64,000 nucleotides of DNA from contig NZ_LT594621.1 of assembly GCF_900091655.1 (NCBI RefSeq), positions 2,810,532 through 2,874,531 of the forward strand, given 5' to 3'. The notes under the pieces are model-generated. The model was not told where the DNA came from and did no database searches. It was given only the letters and a program-made list of their open reading frames with translations. The DNA is from Culturomica massiliensis. GTDB taxonomy: Bacteria > Bacteroidota > Bacteroidia > Bacteroidales > Marinifilaceae. Both the position numbers and the translations under genes were made by a program. Positions 44,264 through 53,708 of this stretch are shown here, piece by piece (the first letter of the stretch is position 1; each line of letters begins with the position of its first letter).

Positions 44264-44808
44264 TACTTTCTCTTTTTCAATTGCAACATATACCAGCCGA
44301 TACCGCCGGCTATCGCCACCATAACGATATATACCGGGGATATTCCGGCCAGCCAGATCAGCAAAGCCGCGGCAACCGGAATCCACAAGGTTCTCCAGGT
44401 AATACCCGCTTTTTTACCCATATTCCACAACGGGGCAGCAATCAATGCCACAACAGCCGGGCGGATTCCCTTGAATACCCGCTCCACTCCGGGGTTGTCC
44501 TTGAATTCGGTAAATACCAGAGCGATGAGCAAAATAACAATAAAAGAAGGGAGAATAATCCCCAAGCCTGAAATCAGACTTCCCTTTATTCCCCGCATTT
44601 TATTACCGACAAAAACAGCCGTATTCAGAGAAATAGGTCCGGGTACCGATTGGGCTATCGCCAGCATATCGATAAATTCATCTTCTTCCAGCCATTTTTT
44701 CCGGTCGACCACTTCCCGCTGGATCAGCGGAATCATGGCATACCCTCCACCGAAAGTGAATGCCCCGATCTTGAAAAAAGCCCAAAATAAACGGAAATAC
44801 AAATTCAT
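44263..44808 (-). CDS. chromate transporter, short-chain CHR protein, first subunit
   Basis: A 181-residue CHR protein. The signatures are FFKIGAFTFGGGYAMIPLIQ and AQSVPGPISLNTAVFVGNKM, with the classical PGP, unlike the first subunit of the other pair (PGI). About six membrane segments. It is the first gene of the two-gene unit. The family exports chromate; a specific substrate cannot be read from the sequence. Confidence 0.88.
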   Translation of the reverse strand: MNLYFRLFWAFFKIGAFTFGGGYAMIPLIQREVVDRKKWLEEDEFIDMLAIAQSVPGPISLNTAVFVGNKMRGIKGSLISGLGIILPSFIVILLIALVFTEFKDNPGVERVFKGIRPAVVALIAAPLWNMGKKAGITWRTLWIPVAAALLIWLAGISPVYIVMVAIAGGIGWYMLQLKKRK

Positions 44809-44906
44809 AATCGTTCAATTACGAATTGACAAATAAAACCTGCCCCTTATTGTACGTTACCGAGGCCGGCGATGATTCATCCGAATCCGACACAAAGGTA
44901 TATTTT

Positions 44907-44995
44907 AATTGTAGATTTACGATTTTAAATTTTAGATTAAATAAATCCGGCAACGAATCCCTTTGTCAAGCAATTTAAAATTTACAATTTATATG
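44907..44995. repeat. dispersed GATTTACGATT repeat, copy R9
   Basis: AATTGTAGATTTACGATTTT, AGATTAAATAAATCCGG, CAACGAATCC, CAAGCAATTTAAAATTTACA, ending AATTTATATG. The fullest copy of the type seen also at R6 and R7. Confidence 0.85.
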
Positions 44996-45000
44996 TACAA

Positions 45001-45120
45001 TGATTTATGATTTTCGATTCCTCTTTTTTGCAGAGAGAGATTATGAATATAATCTATAATACTTTAACAACCGGATTGTGGGTTCAATCTAAAATCGTAA
45101 ATTTACGATCTGCAATTAAA
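45001..45120. repeat. dispersed repeat, copy R10, adjacent to R9
   Basis: ATTTATGATTTTCGATTCCT, TTTTTTGCAGAGAGAGATTA, then AATCTAAAATCGTAAATTTA at the right. The left half matches R2 in inverted orientation; so two types of the repeat lie side by side here. Confidence 0.75.
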
Positions 45121-45147
45121 TGTGTCTTGCGGCCAAATTTCTAAATT

Positions 45148-47265
45148 ATGAAAAAGCGTCTGATCATCTTATCCGCCAGTGTGGTACTAATCGCAGTTCT
45201 CGTATGGTTTGCCATTTTCCGCGATGCACGCCGCTATTCCATCAATATGGCTATTCCTGCCAATGCATTGTTTATTGTCCGGACTCCGTCTTTCAATAAT
45301 GTTTATAATAAATTAAAACCCAATACCATCTGGCAATCCCTGAAAGACTATCCCTATTTTCAGGAATACCACCGCAACATCGAGCTTGCCGACTCCCTGG
45401 CCGGCGTATACCCCACTTTACGCTCGCTGGTCACGGATCGTCCGTTCGCCCTTTCCTGCCACCGTCTCCCAAGCGGAAAATACGATTTTCTCTACGTATG
45501 CGATCTGCAAAAGCTGAATGTTATCAAAACGTTCGAAGACTTTCTTCCGGCGCTGATAAAGGACTACGGTTTAAGAATCAGTAAACAACCCAATCGTATC
45601 AACCGTTTACTATATGAGAACTACATATTTTATTATACTTTTCAGGATAATTTGCTTATCGGATCACTTTCCGAGGAATTGGTAAAAGAATCGGTGAAAA
45701 CCTGTGAAGACCGCAAAAAGCAGAAAACAGAAAACTATAAAAACGACATCACCCTTTATCTTAACCACCGGGAATTAGGACATTGGCTGGGAAGCGATAT
45801 TTCCGCACTGACGGATAAAAACGAAACAGCTTTTCTCGACAGCACTTTTTTATCTGTAAATCTGAAAAACGAAGAGATCGTTTTTACAGGATGCAGTTTA
45901 CCGGACACCGCATATTCTCCTATTTTAAACGCGATAAAGAGCATCGGAAGAGGTACCTCTCATATCAAGGAAATCGCCGGGGACAATACAGCCTCTTATC
46001 TTTCCTTTTGCTACAGTTCTTTTGCCGATTTAAAAAAAGCACTGACCGACAATTATCGTACCCAAAATCCCGGTCAATGGAACACGTATGATGCTTCCCT
46101 GCAAAAACTCAACAAATTTTTAAAAATCGACGTACTCGATATTTTCACCTCCTGGATCGGCAATGAAATTGCCTTAATCAAACCGGAGTGTGCCGGCGAA
46201 CAACCGATGCAAACCGTTATTCTGGCCATTCACAGTAAAGACATCGACTACGCCCAAGACCAGCTGAATTACCTTTCCGAACAGATCCGGCTCCGCACTC
46301 CGGTTAAATTCAGAAACATCAATTATAACGGATACACCATCAATTACCTTAGCCTGAAAGGATTCTTCCGCTTATTCGCCGGAGGACTGTTCGACAGGCT
46401 GGAAAAACCTTATTATACCATAATCGGAGATTATGTTTTATTCAGTAATTCCCCCGCAGCCCTGACGACGACAATAAAAAAATACATTCTCGGACAAACT
46501 TTAGCTAACAGTGAGAAATACAATGTCTTAAATACACAATTGGATAACGATTCCAATATCCAGTTGTACGTCAATATGCCGAATCTCTATCGCTATCTCT
46601 ATTTATCCATACCCGAAAAATCGCGCAAAGAACTAAATTCCAACCGAAACGCAGCTTTAAGCTTTGAACAATTCGGTATGGAACTGACTCAAGGCGAAGG
46701 ATTGTTTAAAACCCGTATCGTTGCCCGTTATAATCTCAACGCTCCCGAAGATTACGAAATCAAAGAGATCAATGAAAATTTCGAGCAATTGGCAGATGAA
46801 ATTGAGTCCGGTCGTTACCTTCCGGCCATTCCCGACAGTATTCTCATCAGCACCCTTACGGATTACACCTGGGAGTCGGAAAAATTCATTATGAAAGGAC
46901 GCCTGAAAGACGGTGCTCCGGAAGGTTTCTGGAACATTTACAACCGCAACAACCGACTTGCAGGCCAGGTTCCGTTTGACAACGGGAAAGCCAACGGGTT
47001 AGCCCGCTTGTTTTACGACAACGACAAACTTAAAGCCGAGATCGAATACGACCGCGGGAATATCAAAATCTACCGGGAATATTTTCCGGACGGCATTTTA
47101 CGCACGGAACTGGAGTACCGGCGGGGCAAACGTCATGGGACAGCCCATTTCTATTATACAACGGGCCACCTCCTTTGTGAAGGCAAATATAAGAAAGGAC
47201 TCCGCAGCGGCACCTGGCACTACTATAAAGTGACCGGAGAAAACGACAAAAAAGTCAAATTCTGA
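45148..47265 (+). CDS. membrane-anchored DUF3352-like protein with C-terminal MORN-type repeats
   Basis: A 705-residue protein with one N-terminal membrane segment (LIILSASVVLIAVLVWFAIF). The large middle part (about 30-560) has the pattern of DUF3352-like exported proteins, with ALFIVRTPSFNNVYNKL and repeated FSNSPAALTTTIKKY-like segments. The last ~110 residues are YwqK/MORN-type repeats: GRLKDGAPEGFWNIYNRNN, PFDNGKANGLARLFYDND, YRRGKRHGTAHFYY, GKYKKGLRSGTWHYY. The combination is unusual to me. Function unknown; MORN repeats often mediate lipid or surface contacts. Its stop directly abuts the stop of the M23 gene on the other strand. Confidence 0.7.
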   Translation: MKKRLIILSASVVLIAVLVWFAIFRDARRYSINMAIPANALFIVRTPSFNNVYNKLKPNTIWQSLKDYPYFQEYHRNIELADSLAGVYPTLRSLVTDRPFALSCHRLPSGKYDFLYVCDLQKLNVIKTFEDFLPALIKDYGLRISKQPNRINRLLYENYIFYYTFQDNLLIGSLSEELVKESVKTCEDRKKQKTENYKNDITLYLNHRELGHWLGSDISALTDKNETAFLDSTFLSVNLKNEEIVFTGCSLPDTAYSPILNAIKSIGRGTSHIKEIAGDNTASYLSFCYSSFADLKKALTDNYRTQNPGQWNTYDASLQKLNKFLKIDVLDIFTSWIGNEIALIKPECAGEQPMQTVILAIHSKDIDYAQDQLNYLSEQIRLRTPVKFRNINYNGYTINYLSLKGFFRLFAGGLFDRLEKPYYTIIGDYVLFSNSPAALTTTIKKYILGQTLANSEKYNVLNTQLDNDSNIQLYVNMPNLYRYLYLSIPEKSRKELNSNRNAALSFEQFGMELTQGEGLFKTRIVARYNLNAPEDYEIKEINENFEQLADEIESGRYLPAIPDSILISTLTDYTWESEKFIMKGRLKDGAPEGFWNIYNRNNRLAGQVPFDNGKANGLARLFYDNDKLKAEIEYDRGNIKIYREYFPDGILRTELEYRRGKRHGTAHFYYTTGHLLCEGKYKKGLRSGTWHYYKVTGENDKKVKF

Positions 47266-48510
47266 TTAAAGTTGTCTCAACTGTCCGATAATCGTATCCT
47301 TCAAAATAGTAAAACGGGCGAGATTTTCCGGTTTTACCGGACTCTTGGGCTGTGATTTAATGGTCAACGGATTGATCGGTTTCCCATTCTCATACACCCG
47401 GAAATCCAGATGCGGTCCGGTTGCCAATCCTGTACTACCGACATAACCGATAACTTCTTTTTGAGCCACTTTCGAACCGACTTTGATTCCTTTTTCAAAA
47501 CGGGACAAATGCATATAACATGTCACATACGTTCCATTGTGTTTGATTTTCAAATAGTTTCCTCCTCCTTTAGCCTGATAGCCTTTGGCTATCACCGTTC
47601 CCGCACCGATTGCATACACCGGAGTGCCCACCGGAGCGGCATAATCGACCCCATGATGAGCCCGGTAGATTTTCAACACCGGATGATAGCGGCTATTGGA
47701 GAAACGGGAAGATATCCGGAAAAAATCAAGCGGAGCCTTGAGGAATGCCCCTTCCAGACTTTTACCGTGCTCATTGAAAAAGAGCACTTCCCCATCCTGC
47801 AAAAAAGGGATCGCATAATACGCACTGTCGGCATGAACGAATACCGCACCCACAATACTGAAATTAGACAACTCTTGTCCTTCCACACTCTCCTGCTTGT
47901 AAAGCACCCGGAATTCATCTTCTTTTTGCAGGCCGAAAAAATCGATTGTCCAGCCGAATATCCGGGATAGCTCGACGGCCAATAAGGGGTCTGCATTACA
48001 ACTCACCATGGCATTCCACAAAGACGATTCGACTTTTCCTTTAACAGATTTGGGAACCCATTCTACGGGATATTTCCCGATGGTAACTTTACCATTTTCC
48101 CGTAAATCGAAAACGACATAGGAACGGGGATCGGCCTCATACACAAAATAAACCGGTTCGGGAATACTGTCTTTTGTCGAAAAGAAAGCATACGACTGAC
48201 CGCCACGGATTTTTCTGACATCGAACACGCCCTTCGAGTTTTGAGCAAGCTGATGCACCTGACGGCCCGTCAATCCATGTGTCTCCAAAATAACCGATAA
48301 ACTCTGATTGCGTTTTACAACGCCGTAATCCACCTCATAATCATTCAACGGAATACCATATTTATAGACGATCTTCTGCACCTCCAACGAATCGACAATA
48401 TCGACCTCATCCAACGATTCGACAGGTGTCCAGCGTTTCGGCATAAAAATCACCAACAATAAAATAATCCCCAAAAGAGAAGAAAAAATAATCTGCTTTT
48501 TTTTCGTCAT
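47266..48510 (-). CDS. M23-family (LytM-type) peptidoglycan endopeptidase or regulator
   Basis: A 414-residue protein with an N-terminal anchor (IIFSSLLGIILLLVIFM), an OapA/LysM-like region (about 55-105), and a C-terminal M23 domain. The zinc motif HHGVD (285-289) is intact, YMHLSRFEKG is present, but the classical HxH reads GPHLDFRV (His367, Asp369), so one ligand is Asp. This variant is seen in some M23 proteins of Gram-negative bacteria. It acts in the periplasm on peptide cross-links. It follows the cstA-like gene by 21 bp. Confidence 0.85.
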   Translation of the reverse strand: MTKKKQIIFSSLLGIILLLVIFMPKRWTPVESLDEVDIVDSLEVQKIVYKYGIPLNDYEVDYGVVKRNQSLSVILETHGLTGRQVHQLAQNSKGVFDVRKIRGGQSYAFFSTKDSIPEPVYFVYEADPRSYVVFDLRENGKVTIGKYPVEWVPKSVKGKVESSLWNAMVSCNADPLLAVELSRIFGWTIDFFGLQKEDEFRVLYKQESVEGQELSNFSIVGAVFVHADSAYYAIPFLQDGEVLFFNEHGKSLEGAFLKAPLDFFRISSRFSNSRYHPVLKIYRAHHGVDYAAPVGTPVYAIGAGTVIAKGYQAKGGGNYLKIKHNGTYVTCYMHLSRFEKGIKVGSKVAQKEVIGYVGSTGLATGPHLDFRVYENGKPINPLTIKSQPKSPVKPENLARFTILKDTIIGQLRQL

Positions 48511-48531
48511 ATTACGATTAAATTTATCTAT

Positions 48532-49998
48532 TCAGCTATCTGTTTTGTTATCCAAAAAACGATTTTCCGACCATCGCTTGCCTCTGTTCCCCTTGGTTTT
48601 CCAGGCTACAAACCAAATGATGGCAACAACAACACATCCCAGCCCCGCATAATAAGACAGCGCATGCGGAAGTCCGAAACCTTCAGGCGCAATGCAAAGG
48701 TAGGTAGAACATACGCATGTCATAAACAATGCCGGAATGAGTGTAATCCAGTAATTTTTTCCGGATACGACCAAAAAAACCGTTATGGCCCATAATGTAA
48801 ACACGGAAAGTGTCTGATTGGACCAAGCAAAATACCGCCAGATCATATCGAAGCCCGCGGCATCCTCCATGCTATACAATAACAGGGCAATCGCTGCCAA
48901 AAACATGGGAATACAAATATACAAACGCCGGCGGATACTTTTCTGTTCCATATGCATAAAATCCGCCACAATCAAACGGGCGGAACGAAAAGCCGTATCT
49001 CCCGAGGTTATCGGTGCTGCAATCACGCCTAAAATCGCCAGAACGCCGCCTATGGTCCCCAGCCAGTTTTTCGTAATCGCATCAACAATGACGGAGGCAT
49101 TATTTTCCCCCATACCGTTTTCATGATAAAAATAGGTTGCTGCTGCCGCCCAGATCAAAGCCACAATACCTTCTGTAATCATCGCACCGTAAAACACCGG
49201 CCGGCCATACGTCTCATTTTTCAGACAACGGGCCATCATCGGCGATTGGGTAGCATGAAAGCCCGAAATCGCACCACAGGCTATACTCACGAACATAATC
49301 GGAAATACCGGCAAAGCCGCAGCGTTGGGATGTGTATTCTGGACGCCGTCCCACAATTCGGGCAAAGCCGGATGATAGACATACAACATGACCAAAATAC
49401 CGACGGCCATAAACAACAAAGCTATGGCAAAAACCGGATAAATCTTACCGATAATCTTATCTATCGGCAGAAGTGTAGCCAAAATATAATAAAGGAATAC
49501 AACAATGATCCAGAATGTCGTGTCCAAAGAATCGGGTGTCAGTTTCGCCAAAAGTCCGGCCGGCCCGGCCACAAAAACAGCTCCTACCAGTATCATCAAC
49601 ACCACCGTAAACACCCGCATCACCTGCTTTGTCGTCATTCCCAGGTAACGTCCGATTATCTCGGGCAAACTCTCTCCTCCGTGACGCATAGACAACATCC
49701 CTGAAAAATAATCATGCACGGCTCCAGCTAAAACACTGCCCAGAACGATCCACAAATAGGACGCCGTCCCGAATTTCGCTCCCATAATCGCACCGAAAAT
49801 AGGTCCCAAACCAGCAATATTCAAGAACTGAATCATAAAAATCTTCCAGGTCGGCAACGGGATATAATCCACTCCGTCAGCTTTGGTCACAGCCGGAGTC
49901 TGCCGCTTTGCATCAGGTCCGAATATCCGCTCTACGTATTTTCCATACACAAAATAGCCGACAATCAATATCAGCAAACAGACACTAAAAGAAACCAC
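48532..49998 (-). CDS. CstA-family peptide/pyruvate transporter
   Basis: A 488-residue inner-membrane protein with about 13 hydrophobic segments. The family motifs are FLNIAGLGPIFGAIMGAKFG near residue 60 and AVHDYFSGMLSMRHGGESLP near 93-112, plus GFHATQSPMMARCLKN near 235. CstA-type proteins take up peptides or pyruvate during carbon starvation. It is shorter than E. coli CstA (701) but of normal size for the Bacteroidetes group. It lies between the RNase R gene (23 bp upstream) and the M23 gene. Confidence 0.9.
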   Translation of the reverse strand: MVSFSVCLLILIVGYFVYGKYVERIFGPDAKRQTPAVTKADGVDYIPLPTWKIFMIQFLNIAGLGPIFGAIMGAKFGTASYLWIVLGSVLAGAVHDYFSGMLSMRHGGESLPEIIGRYLGMTTKQVMRVFTVVLMILVGAVFVAGPAGLLAKLTPDSLDTTFWIIVVFLYYILATLLPIDKIIGKIYPVFAIALLFMAVGILVMLYVYHPALPELWDGVQNTHPNAAALPVFPIMFVSIACGAISGFHATQSPMMARCLKNETYGRPVFYGAMITEGIVALIWAAAATYFYHENGMGENNASVIVDAITKNWLGTIGGVLAILGVIAAPITSGDTAFRSARLIVADFMHMEQKSIRRRLYICIPMFLAAIALLLYSMEDAAGFDMIWRYFAWSNQTLSVFTLWAITVFLVVSGKNYWITLIPALFMTCVCSTYLCIAPEGFGLPHALSYYAGLGCVVVAIIWFVAWKTKGNRGKRWSENRFLDNKTDS

Positions 49999-50021
49999 AA
50001 CTTAATCTATTTTCAATTTAA

Positions 50022-52247
50022 CTATTTTCTTCCTTTATTTTTCTTTTTCCCTCTTTTTTCTCTCTTTTCCCACTTTTCTTCCCGCATCTGACGTTCCTGT
50101 TTTTTCACCACCTCAGCCAAAACAAAATCCAACTGCCGGGCAACCAGATTCGCCTTTGCTACCCTTACCTTCACTTTATCTCCTAACTGATAACGCTTCC
50201 CGTGATGCCTTCCGACAATGCAATAATTTTTCTCGTCGAATTCATAATAATCGTCTTCCAGTTCGGTTATGGACACCAGACCTTCACACTTCGAATCGTC
50301 CAATTCCACATAAAATCCCCATTGGGTAACTCCTGAAATCGTCCCGATAAAATCCTGACCGATTTTATCCGACATGTATTCAACCTGCTTATACTTTATG
50401 GAAGCCCGTTCGGCATTTGCCGCCAACTGCTCCATTTCCGACGAATGTTTGCACCATTCTTCGTAACGGTCCCGGTTGGCCGAACGTCCTCCGTCCAGAT
50501 AACGTTGCAGCAAACGATGCACCATTACATCCGGATAGCGGCGGATAGGCGACGTAAAATGGGTGTAATACTCAAAAGCCAGACCGTAATGTCCGATATT
50601 CATGGTCGAGTAAACCGCTTTTGCCATGGTACGTACAGCCAGAGTTTCAATCATATTCTGTTCGGGACGTCCCTTCACTTTCTGCATCAGGCCATTGATT
50701 GAAGAGGTCAACGCTTTCCGGCTTCCCAGTTTCAATCCATAACCGAAACGGCCGATAAATTTATTAAATTCTTCCAGCTTCTCATCGAAAGGCTTATCGT
50801 GAATACGATATACAAATGTCTTTTCCTTCTGATTCCCTTTTATTTTTCCGACCTTCTCCGCAACCTTTTTATTGGCCAGCAGCATAAATTCCTCGATCAG
50901 CTTATTGGCTTCTTTGGACTCTTTAAAATACACCCCTAAAGGTTTTCCTTTTTCGTCCAGATCGAATTTCACTTCAACATGATCAAAATCGAGAGCTCCG
51001 TTTTTAAACCGTTCTGCCCGTAATTTCTGTGCCAGATCATTCAACAGCAGTATTTCTTCCTTATAGTCGCCTGCATTCCCTTCGATGATTGCCTGCGCCT
51101 CTTCATAGGTATAGCGGCGATTCGATTTGATTACCGTACGTCCGAACCATTGCTCCAACACTTCGGCATTATCATTCATCTTGAAAACGGCGGAAAAACA
51201 GAGTTTTTCTTCATCCGGACGCAACGAACATACGCCATTCGACAATTTCTCCGGCAACATCGGAACCGTACGGTCGACGAGATACACAGAGGTCGCACGG
51301 TTATAAGCTTCCTTGTCCAAAGCCGTATCCGGAGCTACATAATAACTGACATCAGCAATATGCACCCCGATTTCATAAAGCCCGTTCTTGATTTTTCTGA
51401 CCGACAAAGCGTCGTCGAAGTCCTTTGCATCCTTCGGGTCGATCGTAAAGGTCACTGCTTTCCGGAAATCCTTACGCCGGGCAACTTCATCAGCCGGCAG
51501 TTCCATCGGAATACGTTCGGAAGCTTTGAGCACTTTTGTCGGGAAGGCCACCGGTAACTCATATTCCGCCATAATAGCATTCATTTCCGTATCGTTATCC
51601 CCCGGTTTTCCCAATACTTGTATAACCGTTCCGACAGGATTCTTCTGGGCTTCCGGCCATTCGGTAATTTCTACCACCACTTTATCCCCGTCTTTGGCTC
51701 CATGCAACTGAGCCAACGGTACAAAGACATCGTAAGGCAATTGCTTACCGCTGGGCATCAGAAAAGCATAGTTTTTCGAACGCTGAATAATACCGACAAA
51801 CGTCGTCCGTTTCCGCTCCAGAATCTCCACCACTTCTCCCTCCGGACGGCTGTTACGCCTGCGGGCATATACCCATACTTTTACCTTATCTCCATTCAGC
51901 GCATGGCGTAAATTCGGAAATGCGACAAATATGTCGTCTTTGCTCTCTTCCGAAAGGATATAGGCGGCACCCTTCGCCGTGAGATCAACAATCCCGGTGA
52001 CATAGGAACCTATCGCTTTACTCCTGTATTTCCCCGGTGTTTCCTCCAACAACTCTCCGGCATCGCGCATCTCCTCCAACACTTCTACGATCAACCGCTT
52101 CGTTTCCATATTCTTCACTTCCAAGTGTTTTGCCACCTGCTTGTAATTATAGCATGAGCCGGGATGTTGTTCAAACAATTCTCCCAATCTCTTCCTCAAT
52201 TCGGGCTTAGCAATGATCGCTTCTCCCTTTTTCTTATTTTTCGACAT
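50022..52247 (-). CDS. rnr: ribonuclease R
   Basis: A processive 3'-5' exoribonuclease. The start at 52247 (MSKNKKKGEAI) is preferred; the frame extends 18 residues upstream but that part looks non-coding. Domains in order: winged-helix N-terminal region (ELRKRLGELFEQHPGSC), cold-shock domains, the RNB catalytic domain with TIDPKDAKDFDDALSV, and a C-terminal S1 domain (GTISGVTQWGFYVELDDSKC). The basic tail (KREKRGKKKNKGRK) is typical. First gene of a possible operon with cstA-like and M23 genes. Confidence 0.94.
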   Translation of the reverse strand: MSKNKKKGEAIIAKPELRKRLGELFEQHPGSCYNYKQVAKHLEVKNMETKRLIVEVLEEMRDAGELLEETPGKYRSKAIGSYVTGIVDLTAKGAAYILSEESKDDIFVAFPNLRHALNGDKVKVWVYARRRNSRPEGEVVEILERKRTTFVGIIQRSKNYAFLMPSGKQLPYDVFVPLAQLHGAKDGDKVVVEITEWPEAQKNPVGTVIQVLGKPGDNDTEMNAIMAEYELPVAFPTKVLKASERIPMELPADEVARRKDFRKAVTFTIDPKDAKDFDDALSVRKIKNGLYEIGVHIADVSYYVAPDTALDKEAYNRATSVYLVDRTVPMLPEKLSNGVCSLRPDEEKLCFSAVFKMNDNAEVLEQWFGRTVIKSNRRYTYEEAQAIIEGNAGDYKEEILLLNDLAQKLRAERFKNGALDFDHVEVKFDLDEKGKPLGVYFKESKEANKLIEEFMLLANKKVAEKVGKIKGNQKEKTFVYRIHDKPFDEKLEEFNKFIGRFGYGLKLGSRKALTSSINGLMQKVKGRPEQNMIETLAVRTMAKAVYSTMNIGHYGLAFEYYTHFTSPIRRYPDVMVHRLLQRYLDGGRSANRDRYEEWCKHSSEMEQLAANAERASIKYKQVEYMSDKIGQDFIGTISGVTQWGFYVELDDSKCEGLVSITELEDDYYEFDEKNYCIVGRHHGKRYQLGDKVKVRVAKANLVARQLDFVLAEVVKKQERQMREEKWEKREKRGKKKNKGRK

Positions 52248-52465
52248 ATTCATAAATTTTGCCGAAAGACAAAGGCTGGAAGTCAGCAGGCTATGGCACA
52301 TACGGCATTTCCTAAAGGGCCAGACTCAACAACCGATCGTACTCTCGGATTTCGATGCCCTAAATTTAATGATTAAAAAACAGAGTGTACTCAAAAAAAG
52401 AAAAAAATCCATTCTCTCCCGGAACATCTTCCTTTTTTCACCGAAGTATTCCTAAAGCCATAAAA

Positions 52466-52496
52466 AAACCGTCCGGAAAATTTCCAAACGGTTTTC
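52466..52496 (-). terminator. intrinsic terminator after the threonine dehydrogenase gene
   Basis: ACCGT/ACGGT outer stem with TTTCC/GGAAA inside; on the minus strand it is followed by TTTTTTT. Confidence 0.7.
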
Positions 52497-52509
52497 ATAT
52501 AAGTCTGTT

Positions 52510-52602
52510 GACTTATTCAATAGTTTTGCAGTCTCTTTGTGTACAGACACTTAAAGTACTGAACTATATACTTGATTTTGAACAATTACTTATAAAAGTA
52601 AC
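52510..52602. repeat. possible diverged copy C3 of the CGACTTATTTAATATTTT repeat
   Basis: TGACTTATTCAATAGTTTT at the left and GAACAATTACTTATAAAAG at the right recall copies C1 and C2. It directly follows the threonine dehydrogenase gene, as C1 follows the S41 gene. Confidence 0.4.
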
Positions 52603-52607
52603 TTGTC

Positions 52608-53576
52608 TTATTTTATCAATCCTGCATCGAATTTTTCTTTTACCTTAACAAGCATATCCGTCGTCATATTCTGCAAGTTGTATTCAGCTTTCCATCCCCA
52701 TTCTTCATGAGCACATGAATCGTCCATGCTGTTCGGCCAACTGTCGGCAATTGCCTGTTTTACGGGATCTACCTGATAATCCATTTTGAAATCCGGAATA
52801 TGTTTGCGAATTTCCGCAGCGATCTGTTCCGGCTCGAAACTCATCGCAGCAATGTTAAAGCTGTTCCGGTGCTTCAATTTGGCCGGGTCAGCTTCCATCA
52901 ACTCAACGACAGCCCGCAAAGCATCCGGCATATACATCATGTCCATATATGTGCCAGCCTTTACATTGCAGGTAAACGAACCCTTACGGATTGCATCATA
53001 ATATATCTCTACTGCATAATCGGTTGTACCGCCACCGGGCAGCGTCACATAGGAAATCAATCCCGGGAAACGTACGCTCCGGGCATCCACACCGAAACGG
53101 TTGTAATAGTAATCGCTCAACAATTCTCCGGTCACTTTACATACCCCGTAAATCGTCGTATTGGAGCGCTGCAACGTGTCCTGCGGTGTTTTATCTTTCG
53201 GCGTATCCTTACCGAAAGCGCCGATAGAGCTCGGTGTAAATACGGCACAATTATTATCCTTTGCAATGTACAATGAATTGGTCAATGCTCCGATATTAAT
53301 GTCCCATGCCAATTTCGGATTTTTTTCTCCGGTAGCCGACAATAAAGCAACCATGTTAAAAATCGTATCAATACCGTATTTCTTTACAATAGCGGTATAT
53401 TTTTCTCCGTCGAGGGCATTCAATTCCTCAAACGGTCCGGCCTCAGCCAGTGCCTTACATTTTTCAGCGCTGATATCAGCAGCCACGACATTATTATTCC
53501 CATAAAGAGATCTCAAATGAGGAACCAGTTCGGATCCGATCTGTCCTCCTGCACCGACTATTAATATCTTTTTCAT
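52608..53576 (-). CDS. L-threonine 3-dehydrogenase, short-chain (GalE-like) type
   Basis: A 322-residue NAD-dependent enzyme of the extended SDR family. The Rossmann motif ILIVGAGGQIGSELV is at the N-terminus; the active-site Tyr/Lys lie in TTIYGVCKVTGE. Segments such as FTPSSIGAFGKDTPKDKTPQ and RFPGLISYVTLPGGGTTDYA are characteristic of the short-chain threonine dehydrogenases rather than of GalE. It oxidises L-threonine to 2-amino-3-oxobutyrate for glycine and acetyl-CoA formation. The partner ligase is not in the window. Confidence 0.88.
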   Translation of the reverse strand: MKKILIVGAGGQIGSELVPHLRSLYGNNNVVAADISAEKCKALAEAGPFEELNALDGEKYTAIVKKYGIDTIFNMVALLSATGEKNPKLAWDINIGALTNSLYIAKDNNCAVFTPSSIGAFGKDTPKDKTPQDTLQRSNTTIYGVCKVTGELLSDYYYNRFGVDARSVRFPGLISYVTLPGGGTTDYAVEIYYDAIRKGSFTCNVKAGTYMDMMYMPDALRAVVELMEADPAKLKHRNSFNIAAMSFEPEQIAAEIRKHIPDFKMDYQVDPVKQAIADSWPNSMDDSCAHEEWGWKAEYNLQNMTTDMLVKVKEKFDAGLIK

Positions 53577-53708
53577 TGCAGAATTTAATTTTAAATTGTT
53601 CTTAATTCAACAGCACCTACCTCCGTCGAAATCGTTACAAATGTAATAATTAAAATTTTTTACAAAGCTAAAAAATGAAATATTTTTTAGCATTTAAGTA
53701 AAAATTTA

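Noticed and set aside
44264..44386. N-terminal extension of the second CHR subunit of the second pair
   Set aside because: It would overlap the first subunit gene by over 120 bp; the family N-terminus begins at MDEWSLYLSLF.
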